Below the pieces are notes generated by a model. That model ran no database searches, was not told the DNA's origin, and saw nothing but the letters and a program-made list of their open reading frames with translations. A DNA stretch of 64,000 nucleotides from Pseudomonas urmiensis (GTDB lineage: Bacteria > Pseudomonadota > Gammaproteobacteria > Pseudomonadales > Pseudomonadaceae): contig NZ_JABWRE020000001.1 in NCBI RefSeq assembly GCF_014268815.2, positions 3,105,001 to 3,169,000 of the forward strand. Reading direction: 5' to 3'. Below are positions 46,299 to 54,818 of the stretch, piece after piece; within the stretch, counting starts at the first letter, position 1, and each line of letters starts with the position of its first letter. Made by a program: the position numbers and the translations under genes.

Positions 46299-46388
46299 GT
46301 CGTTTCGCAATGGAACGACACTTCTGCTCGCGACGCCGGCAGCGAGCGCAAAACCGGCAGAAAGATTCTGCCCGGCCTCAGAGAGGCC
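46299..46388 (+). other. row of four hairpins in the rmf leader region
   Basis: Within 90 nt there are four inverted repeats: GTCGTT/AACGAC (46299-46319), CTCGC/GCGAG (46327-46346), GGCAGAA/TTCTGCC (46356-46372) and GGCCTC/GAGGCC (46374-46388). The last two have AGA loops and are one base apart. They end 38 nt before the rmf ATG, with the GTGAGGG ribosome site between. The rest of the interval 45881-46298 shows only a weak nested repeat near 46158-46195 (AACCCTG/CAGGGTT). Confidence 0.5.
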
Positions 46389-46426
46389 GACGGGACATTA
46401 CAGTCAACAAGTGAGGGCAACACCCT

Positions 46427-46642
46427 ATGAGAAGACTTAAGCGTGATCCGTTGGAAAGAGCATATTCACGTGGCTACCAGTATGGGGTCACCGGCAAATC
46501 TCGCGAACTTTGCCCCTTCACCCTTCCATCCGTTCGCCAGGCCTGGATCAACGGCTGGCGCGAAGGTCGCGGAGATAACTGGGACGGTATGACCGGCACC
46601 GCTGGCATCCATAGACTCAACGAAAATCACGCCGTTGGCTGA
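46427..46642 (+). CDS. rmf: ribosome modulation factor
   Basis: 71 residues, basic. MRRLKRDPLERAYSRGYQYG and the following GKSRELCPF, then RQAWINGWREGR, are the conserved core of Rmf, which converts 70S ribosomes to inactive 100S dimers in stationary phase. The Pseudomonas protein is longer than the 55-residue E. coli one by a C-terminal tail. A GTGAGGG ribosome site precedes the ATG by 9 bases. A hairpin-rich leader and a strong terminator (46702-46728) frame it. Confidence 0.95.
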   Translation: MRRLKRDPLERAYSRGYQYGVTGKSRELCPFTLPSVRQAWINGWREGRGDNWDGMTGTAGIHRLNENHAVG

Positions 46643-46701
46643 ACGAGGACATTGAATTCGAGTCACCATGCACGCCCCATCCGGGCGGCGGGCTACGGCC
46701 C

Positions 46702-46728
46702 AGGGGCCCCTTGATGGGGCCCTTTTTT
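46702..46728 (+). terminator. Rho-independent terminator of rmf
   Basis: GC stem GGGGCCCC/GGGGCCC with loop TTGAT and a run of six Ts, between the convergent rmf and pyrD genes. Confidence 0.88.
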
Positions 46729-46739
46729 ATGCCCCGCCG

Positions 46740-47765
46740 TTACTGGCGCGGCATGGCAGCGATGGCATCCACCGCCTGGCGAATCAACGCCGGGCCCTTG
46801 TAGATGAAGCCCGAATAGATCTGTACCAGGCTCGCACCCGCGGCGATCTTCTCGGCAGCATGCCGGCCTTCGGTAATCCCGCCCGCAGCGATGATCGGCA
46901 TCCGCCCGGACAGCTCGCCCGCCAGCACCTTCACCGTGTGGGTGCTTTTTTCCAGCACTGGAGCCCCCGACAGCCCACCCGCCTCGCCGCCGAACGGCAG
47001 GCCTTCGACGCCTTCGCGAGACAGCGTGGTGTTGGTGGCGATCACTGCATCCATACCCGACTCGAGCAAGGCCGCCGCTACCAGGGCAGTTTCTTCATCG
47101 GTCATGTCCGGGGCGATCTTGATCGCCATCGGCACGCGCTTGCCATGCTCGCTCGCCAGTTGCTCGCGGCGCACGGCCAGGGCATCGAGCAGTTGCTTGA
47201 GCGAGTCACCGAACTGCAGCGAACGCAGGCCCGGGGTATTCGGCGAGCTGACGTTGACGGTGATATAGCTGGCGTCGTTGTAGACCTTCTCCAGGCCGAT
47301 CAGGTAGTCGTCAACCGCGCGCTCGACCGGGGTGTCGAAGTTCTTGCCAATATTGATGCCCAGGATGCCGTCATAGCGCGAAGCCCGCACCCGCGTGAGC
47401 AAATGATCGACGCCTAGGTTGTTGAAGCCCATGCGGTTGATGATCGCGCTCGCCTCTGGCAGACGGAACAGGCGCGGCTTGGGGTTGCCCGGTTGCGCAC
47501 GCGGGGTCACGGTGCCGATCTCGACGAAGCCAAAACCCAGCTGGGCGAAGCCATCGATGGCCGCGCCATTCTTGTCCAAGCCCGCGGCCAGGCCCACCGG
47601 GTTGGCGAAGTTCAAGCCCATGACGGTCACCGGGGTTGCTGCCGGCTGCTTGCACAGCAAGCCATTGAGCCCCAGCCGGCCACCTGCGCCGATCAGGTCG
47701 AGGGACAGGTCGTGGGAGGTTTCCGGAGAAAGCTTGAACAACAGCTGGCGGGCCAGGGTATACAT
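46740..47765 (-). CDS. pyrD: dihydroorotate dehydrogenase (quinone), class 2
   Basis: 341 residues, the usual class 2 length, starting [20 protein letters not shown] with the N-terminal membrane-associating helices. FMN-binding and catalytic text: [59 protein letters not shown] with the catalytic serine, and [11 protein letters not shown]. It oxidises dihydroorotate to orotate with quinone in pyrimidine synthesis. The ATG at 47765 is chosen; the open frame extends 37 codons upstream without family similarity. It is divergent from nasS with 139 bp between. Confidence 0.96.
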   Translation of the reverse strand: MYTLARQLLFKLSPETSHDLSLDLIGAGGRLGLNGLLCKQPAATPVTVMGLNFANPVGLAAGLDKNGAAIDGFAQLGFGFVEIGTVTPRAQPGNPKPRLFRLPEASAIINRMGFNNLGVDHLLTRVRASRYDGILGINIGKNFDTPVERAVDDYLIGLEKVYNDASYITVNVSSPNTPGLRSLQFGDSLKQLLDALAVRREQLASEHGKRVPMAIKIAPDMTDEETALVAAALLESGMDAVIATNTTLSREGVEGLPFGGEAGGLSGAPVLEKSTHTVKVLAGELSGRMPIIAAGGITEGRHAAEKIAAGASLVQIYSGFIYKGPALIRQAVDAIAAMPRQ

Positions 47766-47904
47766 GGGCGGGCAAGACTCGGGGGTGAGTGAGGGGGCGA
47801 TTATAGCCAGCACGCCGCCGCCGCGACAGGCCTTTACCGCACCTCTGGCATATCGCTTGCTTCGCTCAGGCTTCAAAGCCTATTCAGTACGGGCGAGGAG
47901 CTTC

Positions 47905-49119
47905 GTGAATACATTCCCCCGCGCAACACCTCTGGCCTGGGTCAACGGCAGCGATGCACCGGAAAAGCCCAGCCTGGACATTGGCTTCATGGCTCTGACC
48001 GATTGTGCTTCGGTAGTGGTCGCAGCCACCCAAGGCTTTGCCCAGCAACAGGGCCTGACCCTCAACCTCAAGCGCCAGGCCTCCTGGGCCGGCCTGCGCG
48101 ATAAACTGGTCAGCGGCGAACTCGACGCGGCGCACTGCCTATATGGCCTGATCTACGCCGTACACCTGGGTATCGGCGGAGTACCGGCCAGCGACATGGC
48201 GGTGCTCATGGGCCTCAACCAGAATGCCCAGGCGATCAACCTGTCGCCGGCCCTGCAACGCAAGGGCGTGACCAGCCCTGAAGCACTGGCCAGGCTTGCG
48301 CACCAAAATGGCCCACGACTGACCTTCGCCCAGACCTTCCCCACCGGCACCCACGCGATGTGGTTGTACTACTGGCTGGCCAGCCAAGGCATTCATCCAC
48401 TGCGCGACGTGCACAGTGTCGTGGTGCCACCGGCGCAGATGGTCGCTCACGTCCAGGCCGGGCGTATCGATGGCTTTTGCGTCGGCGAACCCTGGTCGGC
48501 CGATGCCGTGGCCCAAGGCCAAGGTTTCACCCTGGCCACCAGTCAGTCGATCTGGCCAGATCATCCAGAAAAAGTCCTCGGTTGCGCGCGCGCCTTTGCC
48601 GAGCAATACCCCAACAGCGCCCGAGCCTTGATCACAGCCATTCTCGCCGCCAGCCGCTTCATCGAGCAGAGCCCGGAAAACCGCCGCAGCACCGCCCAGT
48701 TGCTCAGCGGCAAGGCGTACCTGGATACGCCGCTGGAAAACATCGAGCCGCGCTTGCTCGGCGACTACCAGGACGGCCTGGGCAACCGCTGGCAAGACCG
48801 GCATGCGCTGCGCCTGTTCGACCAAGGCCGGGCCAACCTGCCGTACCTGTCCGACGGCATGTGGTTCATGACTCAGTTCCGCCGCTGGGGTCTTTTGCGC
48901 GAAGACCCTGATTACCTCGACGTCGCTCGCCAGGTGCAGCAGCTGGCGCTCTACCGGGAAGCTGCGGCAGCACTCGGCGTGCCTTGCGCTGAGCTGCCAA
49001 TGCGCAGCAGCCTGCTGATCGACGGCATCCGCTGGGATGGCAGCGATCCCCACGGCTATGCGCGCAGCTTTCGCCTGCATGCCATGGCTGAAACACCCAG
49101 CGCCCGTGTCGGTCTGTGA
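47905..49119 (+). CDS. nasS: nitrate sensor NasS (NrtA-like, cytoplasmic)
   Basis: 404 residues from GTG 47905, with GAGGAG 4 bp ahead. It is a homologue of the nitrate-binding protein NrtA (LDIGFMALTDCASVVVAATQ, AHCLYGLIYAVHLGIGG, VGEPWSADAVAQGQGFTLAT) but has no signal peptide, which identifies NasS. In the absence of nitrate NasS holds NasT inactive; nitrate binding releases it. nasT begins 11 bp downstream. A much longer open frame upstream crosses the pyrD control region and is not used. Confidence 0.92.
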   Translation: MNTFPRATPLAWVNGSDAPEKPSLDIGFMALTDCASVVVAATQGFAQQQGLTLNLKRQASWAGLRDKLVSGELDAAHCLYGLIYAVHLGIGGVPASDMAVLMGLNQNAQAINLSPALQRKGVTSPEALARLAHQNGPRLTFAQTFPTGTHAMWLYYWLASQGIHPLRDVHSVVVPPAQMVAHVQAGRIDGFCVGEPWSADAVAQGQGFTLATSQSIWPDHPEKVLGCARAFAEQYPNSARALITAILAASRFIEQSPENRRSTAQLLSGKAYLDTPLENIEPRLLGDYQDGLGNRWQDRHALRLFDQGRANLPYLSDGMWFMTQFRRWGLLREDPDYLDVARQVQQLALYREAAAALGVPCAELPMRSSLLIDGIRWDGSDPHGYARSFRLHAMAETPSARVGL

Positions 49120-49130
49120 GGGGGACGAAC

Positions 49131-49706
49131 ATGCTACGCATCCTGCTGATCGACGACACCGAAAAGAAAGTTGGCCGGCTCAAGGCCGCACTGGTCGAAG
49201 CCGGCTTCGAGGTCATCGAAGCTGGCGGGCTGACCATCGACCTGCCCGCCTGCGTCGAAACGGTGCGTCCCGATGTGGTATTGATCGATACCGAGTCACC
49301 GGGGCGGGATGTGATGGAGCAAGTGGTGCTGGTCAGCCGTGATCGACCGCGCCCCATCGTGCTGTTTACCGATGAGCACGACCCGCAGGTGATGCGCCAG
49401 GCGATCCAGGCTGGGGTCAGCGCCTACATCGTCGAAGGCATCCATAGCGCCCGCCTGCAGCCGATCCTGGATGTAGCCATGGCCCGCTTTGAGAGCGACC
49501 AGGCGCTCAAGGCCCAGCTGTTGGCGCGCGACCAGCAACTGGCCGAGCGCAAGCGCATCGAGCAGGCCAAGGGCTTGCTGATGAAGATGAAGGACTGCAA
49601 CGAGGAGCAGGCCTTCACCCTGATGCGTCGCCAGGCCATGAGCAAACAGCAGAAGCTGATACAGGTGGCCGAGCAGATTATTGCCATGCACGAGATGCTG
49701 GGCTGA
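49131..49706 (+). CDS. nasT: ANTAR transcription antiterminator NasT
   Basis: 191 residues. A receiver-like N-terminal domain (LRILLIDDTEKKVGRLKAAL, with phosphorylation site not fully conserved) is followed by a coiled-coil linker and an ANTAR RNA-binding domain (ERKRIEQAKGLLMKMKDCNE, then QAFTLMRRQAMSKQQKLIQV). When freed from NasS it binds two hairpins in the leader of nitrate genes and prevents terminator formation. A leader of this type lies directly downstream before narK. The ATG at 49131 has GAGGGGGA ahead. Confidence 0.95.
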   Translation: MLRILLIDDTEKKVGRLKAALVEAGFEVIEAGGLTIDLPACVETVRPDVVLIDTESPGRDVMEQVVLVSRDRPRPIVLFTDEHDPQVMRQAIQAGVSAYIVEGIHSARLQPILDVAMARFESDQALKAQLLARDQQLAERKRIEQAKGLLMKMKDCNEEQAFTLMRRQAMSKQQKLIQVAEQIIAMHEMLG

Positions 49707-49750
49707 GCCTTGCGGCCAGTAAACGCTGACTGGCACTGACAAGCCAAAAC

Positions 49751-49878
49751 AGCCGGCTCAAGATTGGCCCGGCTCTTGCTGAACAAATACCACAGGTAGC
49801 CAACGGCGGTTGCCCAACCCTCCGACAAAGACGTCGCTCTCCCCTCCACTGTGGTGGATCGGGTAGCGGCGTCTTTTT
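49751..49878 (+). promoter_or_regulatory. NasT-responsive leader and terminator before narK
   Basis: Two successive small hairpins, AGCCGG/CCGGCT (49751-49774) and GGTT/AACC extended by CGG/CCG (about 49804-49823), are followed by a strong stem AGACGTCGCT/AGCGGCGTCT (49829-49874) ending in five Ts. This is the arrangement of ANTAR-controlled leaders: an antiterminator pair ahead of an intrinsic terminator. It lies in the 230-bp gap between nasT and narK. Confidence 0.7.
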
Positions 49879-49936
49879 CGTTCCGGCCCTGCACAGACAG
49901 GGCATGACTACCGTTGCAAGCCGCGCGAGGTGTTCG

Positions 49937-51148
49937 ATGAGTACGAGTTTCTGGAAGTCCGGGCATGTGCCTACCCTGTTCGCCGCGTTCCTGTATTTCG
50001 ACCTGAGCTTCATGGTCTGGTACCTGCTTGGCCCCATGGCGGTGCAGATCGCCGCCGACTTGCAACTGAGCCCGCAACAACGTGGCCTGATGGTCGCGAC
50101 ACCGATCCTGGCTGGCGCACTGCTGCGCTTTGCGATGGGCATGCTGGTCGATCGCCTGTCGCCAAAAACCGCCGGCCTGCTCGGTCAGGTGGTAGTGATC
50201 CTGGCCTTGGCCTGTGCCTGGTTGCTGGGTGTACACAGCTATGAGCAGGCGTTGCTGCTCGGCGTGTTCCTCGGGGTTGCCGGCGCTTCGTTCGCGGTCT
50301 CGCTGCCACTGGCTTCGCAATGGTATCCGCCACAACACCAGGGCAAGGCCATGGGCATCGCGGGTGCCGGCAACTCCGGCACCGTGTTCGCCGCACTGCT
50401 GGCCCCGGCGCTGGCGGCAGCCTTTGGTTGGAACAACGTGTTCGGCTTCGCCCTGATCCCGCTGCTGCTGACCCTGGTGCTGTTCGCCTGGCTGGCACGC
50501 AACGCCCCACAACGCCCCAAGCCCAAAGCCATGGCCGACTATTTCAAGGCGCTGGGTGATCGTGACAGCTGGTGGTTCATGTTCTTCTACAGCGTCACCT
50601 TCGGCGGCTTCATCGGCCTGGCCAGCGCCCTGCCCGGCTACTTCAGCGACCAGTACGGGCTGAGCCCGGTGACTGCCGGTTACTACACCGCCGCCTGCGT
50701 CTTTGGCGGCAGCATGATGCGCCCGCTGGGCGGCGCCCTGGCCGACCGCTTCGGCGGTATCCGCACCCTGCTGGGCATGTACAGCGTAGCCGCAGTGTGC
50801 ATCGCTGCGGTCGGCTTCAACCTGCCCAGCGCTGCCGCGGCCTTGGCCTTGTTCGTCAGCGCCATGCTCGGTCTTGGTGCGGGCAATGGTGCGGTGTTCC
50901 AATTGGTACCGCAGCGCTTTCGCCAGGAAATCGGCGTGATGACCGGGCTGATCGGCATGGCCGGCGGCATCGGTGGCTTCATCCTGGCCGCAGGCCTGGG
51001 CATGATCAAGCAGCACACTGGCGACTATCAGCTGGGGCTGTGGCTGTTCGCCAGCCTCGGCCTGCTGGCCTGGTTCGGCCTGCATGGGGTCAAGCAACGC
51101 TGGCGCACCACCTGGGGCTCGGCGGCGGTCACCGCGGCACGGGTCTGA
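49937..51148 (+). CDS. nitrate transporter NarK/NasA (MFS, NNP family)
   Basis: 403 residues with 12 helices. LYFDLSFMVWYLLGPMAVQI and the two nitrate signatures, GAGNSGTVFAALLAPALAA and GMAGGIGGFILAAGLGMIK, identify the nitrate/nitrite porter family. The ATG at 49937 is supported by GAGG 6 bp ahead; a start 33 bp earlier is possible but lacks one. It takes up nitrate for assimilation. The leader with terminator upstream implies NasT control. The next gene starts 10 bp downstream. Confidence 0.93.
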   Translation: MSTSFWKSGHVPTLFAAFLYFDLSFMVWYLLGPMAVQIAADLQLSPQQRGLMVATPILAGALLRFAMGMLVDRLSPKTAGLLGQVVVILALACAWLLGVHSYEQALLLGVFLGVAGASFAVSLPLASQWYPPQHQGKAMGIAGAGNSGTVFAALLAPALAAAFGWNNVFGFALIPLLLTLVLFAWLARNAPQRPKPKAMADYFKALGDRDSWWFMFFYSVTFGGFIGLASALPGYFSDQYGLSPVTAGYYTAACVFGGSMMRPLGGALADRFGGIRTLLGMYSVAAVCIAAVGFNLPSAAAALALFVSAMLGLGAGNGAVFQLVPQRFRQEIGVMTGLIGMAGGIGGFILAAGLGMIKQHTGDYQLGLWLFASLGLLAWFGLHGVKQRWRTTWGSAAVTAARV

Positions 51149-51158
51149 GGCAGCCAAC

Positions 51159-52829
51159 ATGAGCCTGCAACTGAGCTTTGCCCAAGCCACGGCCACCGGC
51201 CCGCGCGCGGAAAACCAGGACGCTTTGCGCCTGGTCACCCCGGCGCCGGAGCTGGCTGCCAGCAAGGGCTATCTGTTCGCCCTCGCCGACGGCGTCAGCC
51301 AGTGCGCCGACGGCGGCCTGGCGGCGCGAGCCAGCCTGCAGGCGCTGGCGCTGGATTACTATGCCACCCCGGCGACCTGGGCCGTGCCGCAGGCGCTCGA
51401 TCGCCTGCTGCTGGCGCAAAACCGCTGGCTGCGCGCCCAGGGCAGTGGCCAACCGCTGTTGACCACCTTGAGCGCGCTGGTGATCCGCGGGCGGCGCTTC
51501 ACCCTGGCCCACGTTGGCGACTGCCGGGTCTATCGCTGGCACCAGGGGCGCTTGCACTGCCTGAGCGAAGACCATGTCTGGGATCAACCCGGCATGCAGC
51601 ATGTACTCAAGCGCGCCTTGGGGCTGGATCAGCACCTGCTGGTCGACTACCTCGAAGGCGAGCTGCACAGCGGCGAAAGCTACCTGCTGCTCAGCGACGG
51701 GGTGTGGGCCAGCCTGGGCGACCAAGGCATCCTCTCGGTGCTGCGCGAGCACGCTGATCTACAGGAGGCGGCCAATACGCTGGTGGCCAGCGCTCATCTG
51801 TGCGGCAGCCAAGACAACGCCAGCGCCCTGCTGGTGCGGATCGAGCAACTGGGGCCAGCAAACTTGGGAGACACCCTGGCACAACTGCAACAGTGGCCTG
51901 TGCCGACAGCGCTGCGCCCAGGGCAACTGATCGATGGCTGGCGGGTCGATGCGCAACTGGCGCGCAGCCGCCAGTCACTGCTGTACCGCGTTCACGACAG
52001 CCAAGGTCACCCGTGGCTACTGAAGACCTTGCCCACTGGCCAAGAAACACAAGCCGGCGCCGCGCAGCGTTTGCTGCAAGAGGAATGGTTCCTGCGCCGC
52101 GTTGCAGGCCGGCATTTCCCCGAGGTGCATGCCGCCAGCCATCGCCAGCACCTGTACTACCTGATGCGCGAATATCCAGGGCAGACCCTGGCGACCCTGC
52201 TGACCGAAAGCGGCCCGCTGCCGCTGGTGCAATGGCTGGAGGTCGCCCGCCAGTTGCTGCAAGCGGTAGGCGTGCTGCACCGACGCAACCTGCTGCACCG
52301 GGACATCAAACCGGACAACCTGCACCTGGGCGAAGACGGTCAGCTGCGCCTGCTGGACTTCGGCCTGGCCTATTGCCCAGGTCTCTCCGAAGACGCCCCG
52401 CATGATCTGCCCGGAACCCCCTCGTTCATCGCCCCGGAAGCGTTCGAAGGGCAACCGCCCAGCCCCCGCCAAGACCTCTACGCGCTGGGCGTAACCCTGT
52501 ATCAGCTGCTCACCGGGCACTACCCCTACGGCGAAATCGAAGCGTTCCAGCACCCGCGTTTCAACAACCCGATCAACCCGGCGCGCTATCGCCCAGACCT
52601 TCCCGAGTGGCTCCAGCGCAACCTGGAGCAGGCCGTCGCCGCAGACCCTGCGCAGCGTTTCGAAACCGCTGAGCAGTGGCTGTTGTTGCTCGAACGCGGT
52701 GACCGCCAGGAGCTGACCGGCCGCCCTCGGCCGTTGCTTGAGCGCGAACCGCTGAAAGTCTGGCGGACCTTGGCGCTGCTATCGATGCTGTTCAACCTGA
52801 TTGCGCTGTTCTGCCTGTTCAAAGGCTGA
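51159..52829 (+). CDS. fused PP2C phosphatase-Ser/Thr protein kinase with C-terminal membrane anchor
   Basis: 556 residues. The N-terminal half (1-235) is a PP2C phosphatase: ENQDAL, LADGVSQCADGGLAAR, VGDCRVYRW, LSDGVWASLG and SQDNASALL. The C-terminal half is a protein kinase with catalytic HRDIKPDN (His380-Arg-Asp382) and DFG at 400-402, then GTPSFIAPEAFEG. The glycine-rich loop is degenerate (no GxGxxG). A single helix at the end (LALLSMLFNLIALFCLF) anchors it in the inner membrane. It is encoded in the nitrate operon of pseudomonads; its target is unknown. Opposing activities in one chain suggest a switch. Confidence 0.9.
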   Translation: MSLQLSFAQATATGPRAENQDALRLVTPAPELAASKGYLFALADGVSQCADGGLAARASLQALALDYYATPATWAVPQALDRLLLAQNRWLRAQGSGQPLLTTLSALVIRGRRFTLAHVGDCRVYRWHQGRLHCLSEDHVWDQPGMQHVLKRALGLDQHLLVDYLEGELHSGESYLLLSDGVWASLGDQGILSVLREHADLQEAANTLVASAHLCGSQDNASALLVRIEQLGPANLGDTLAQLQQWPVPTALRPGQLIDGWRVDAQLARSRQSLLYRVHDSQGHPWLLKTLPTGQETQAGAAQRLLQEEWFLRRVAGRHFPEVHAASHRQHLYYLMREYPGQTLATLLTESGPLPLVQWLEVARQLLQAVGVLHRRNLLHRDIKPDNLHLGEDGQLRLLDFGLAYCPGLSEDAPHDLPGTPSFIAPEAFEGQPPSPRQDLYALGVTLYQLLTGHYPYGEIEAFQHPRFNNPINPARYRPDLPEWLQRNLEQAVAADPAQRFETAEQWLLLLERGDRQELTGRPRPLLEREPLKVWRTLALLSMLFNLIALFCLFKG

Positions 52830-52856
52830 GCGGCGCTGCTGATGAGGAACACCCCA

Positions 52857-53600
52857 ATGCATGCAAAAGTCTGGCTGGTGGGCGCAGGCCCCGGCGACCC
52901 TGAGCTTCTGACCCTTAAGGCGGTACGTGCGCTACGCCAGGCCCAGGTGGTGATGATCGATGACCTGGTCAATCCGGCGCTGCTCGAGCACTGCCCGCAG
53001 GCGCGAGTGATTGCCGTGGGCAAGCGCGGCGGTTGTCGCTCGACGCCGCAAGCGTTCATTCAACGGCTGATGCTGCGCCATGCCCGCCAGGGTCGTTGCG
53101 TAGTGCGGCTCAAAGGCGGAGATCCGTGCATCTTTGGCCGTGGCGGCGAAGAGGCACTGTGGTTGCAGGGCTACGGCATTGAAGTGGAGGTGGTCAATGG
53201 CATTACCGCAGGACTGGCCGGCGCGACCCAGTGCGGTATCCCCCTGACCTTGCGTGGCGTCAGCCGCGGGGTGACGCTGGTCACTGCACACACCCAGGAT
53301 GACAGCGAGCTGAATTGGGCAGGACTAGCCCAGGGCGGCACTACGCTCGTGGTGTACATGGGCGTCGCCCGCCTGGAGGAGATCCGCCAAGGCTTGCTCA
53401 GCGCCGGCATGCCTGGCGATACGCCTGTGTCGATGATCGAAAACGCGTCGCTGCCCAATCAGCGCGAATGCCGCAGCCAGCTGCAGCGAATGGGCTCAGA
53501 TGCCCATGCATTCGGCCTGCGAAGCCCTGCGATCCTGGTGATTGGCGAAGTCGTCGGACACGCCGCCCAGCAGACCCTGCAACAGCAGTTGGCCAGCTAG
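52857..53600 (+). CDS. cobA: uroporphyrinogen-III C-methyltransferase
   Basis: 247 residues of the SUMT family: VWLVGAGPGDPELLTLKAVR at the N-terminus, VRLKGGDPCIFGRGGEEALW, and NGITAGLAGATQCGIPLTLR. It methylates uroporphyrinogen III twice to precorrin-2, the precursor of sirohaem, needed by assimilatory nitrite reductase; this explains its place after the nitrate genes. I use the ATG at 52857 with GAGGA ahead; a weaker in-frame ATG lies at 52842. It ends at a shared bidirectional terminator facing oprF. Confidence 0.93.
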   Translation: MHAKVWLVGAGPGDPELLTLKAVRALRQAQVVMIDDLVNPALLEHCPQARVIAVGKRGGCRSTPQAFIQRLMLRHARQGRCVVRLKGGDPCIFGRGGEEALWLQGYGIEVEVVNGITAGLAGATQCGIPLTLRGVSRGVTLVTAHTQDDSELNWAGLAQGGTTLVVYMGVARLEEIRQGLLSAGMPGDTPVSMIENASLPNQRECRSQLQRMGSDAHAFGLRSPAILVIGEVVGHAAQQTLQQQLAS

Positions 53601-53625
53601 CACCCAGGACGAATTTCAGGCAAAG

Positions 53626-53651
53626 AAAAACCCGGCCTAGGCCGGGTTTTT
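53626..53651. terminator. bidirectional terminator between cobA and oprF
   Basis: A perfect 26-bp palindrome: five As, a 16-bp GC stem centred on CTAG, and five Ts. It gives a hairpin with a T-tract in either direction and ends both convergent genes. Confidence 0.92.
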
Positions 53652-53668
53652 CATGAACCTCAAACCAA

Positions 53669-54709
53669 TTACTTGGACTGAGCTTCTACTTGCGCTTCAA
53701 CGCGACGGTTAACAGCGCGACCTTCTTCGGTGGCGTTGTCAGCAACCGGACGGGTCTCACCGTAGCCAACCGAATCAACACGGCTGGATTCAACACCGTA
53801 CTGCTGGGTCAGCACTTGCTTGACAGCGCTGGCACGACGCTCGGACAGCTTCTGGTTGTAAGCGTCTGGACCGACGGAGTCAGTGTGACCTTCAACGGTG
53901 GTGGTGGTCGACGGGTACTGCTTCATGAAGTCGGCCAGGTTTTTGATGTCGCCGTAGCTGTTTGGCTTGACGACCGACTTGTCGAAGTCGAACTTCACGT
54001 CCAGCTCAACACGTACGACTTCGGCAACTGCCGGGCAGCCGTCGGCGTCAACGGTAACGTTGGCCGGGGTGTCTGGGCACTTGTCGACGTTGTCGCAAAC
54101 GCCGTCGTTGTCGCTGTCGGAGCAAACTTCAGCAACTGGAGCAGGAGCAGGAGCAGGCTGCTTGCCGCCGCTACCACCGAAGTTCAGACCCAGACCAACG
54201 GTTGGGCCCCACTCGGTGTTGCCGTTGTCGATGTTGTACATGGCTTCAACGCCAGCACGGGCGAAGAACATGTCGGTGATGTACCACTTGGCGCCAGCGC
54301 CAACGTTGGCGAAGGTGGAGTGGTCGCGGCCGCTACGGGTAGCTTGGCCCAGGCTCTCGTGGGCGAAGCCAGCGGAGACGTACGGACGCAGCGCGTCGCC
54401 AACGGTACCGAAGTGGTAGGTGGCGTCCAGCTTGGTTTTGGAACCTTTGATGTCTTTGTTGAAGACTTCGCCACGAGCGTTGTGGGTCTCGTTGTAGCCC
54501 AGATCCAGGGAAACGTCGTCGGTCAGGAAGTAACCGAGGCGAACACCAGGATTGGTGCCGTCGTTCTTGAAGTTACGCTCGCTGTCGTAGTACTGCTTGG
54601 TGACGTTACCTTCGATTTCGACAGCGCCTTGGCCTTGAGCCAGAGCACCGAACGAAGTAGCAGCTACGAGCGAGCCAATGGCCAAGCCCAAAGTGTTTTT
54701 CAATTTCAT
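53669..54709 (-). CDS. oprF: major outer membrane porin and peptidoglycan-linking protein OprF
   Basis: 346 residues: signal peptide (LKNTLGLAIGSLVAATSFG, cleaved after ALA), an eight-stranded OprF barrel (about 25-185), a proline-alanine hinge, a four-cysteine thrombospondin-like segment (EVCSDSDNDGVCDNVDKCPD), and a C-terminal OmpA domain with FDFDKSVVKP, GHTDSVGPDAYNQKLSERRA. It is the main structural porin of the outer membrane. The upstream gene encodes the ECF factor SigX, which controls oprF in P. aeruginosa. Confidence 0.98.
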   Translation of the reverse strand: MKLKNTLGLAIGSLVAATSFGALAQGQGAVEIEGNVTKQYYDSERNFKNDGTNPGVRLGYFLTDDVSLDLGYNETHNARGEVFNKDIKGSKTKLDATYHFGTVGDALRPYVSAGFAHESLGQATRSGRDHSTFANVGAGAKWYITDMFFARAGVEAMYNIDNGNTEWGPTVGLGLNFGGSGGKQPAPAPAPVAEVCSDSDNDGVCDNVDKCPDTPANVTVDADGCPAVAEVVRVELDVKFDFDKSVVKPNSYGDIKNLADFMKQYPSTTTTVEGHTDSVGPDAYNQKLSERRASAVKQVLTQQYGVESSRVDSVGYGETRPVADNATEEGRAVNRRVEAQVEAQSK

Positions 54710-54818
54710 CCGTTAAATCCCCATCTGGTGATAGTTAAGCGGTCCCACCAAAATCCGGGGGACAACTCGACGGCTAGTCTAGCAGAACTCGCCGGTGGTT
54801 AGAGACATTTGCCGGTCA

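Noticed and set aside
47419..47904. N-terminal extension of the nasS frame
   Set aside because: It would run through antisense pyrD; the protein family starts near the GTG at 47905.
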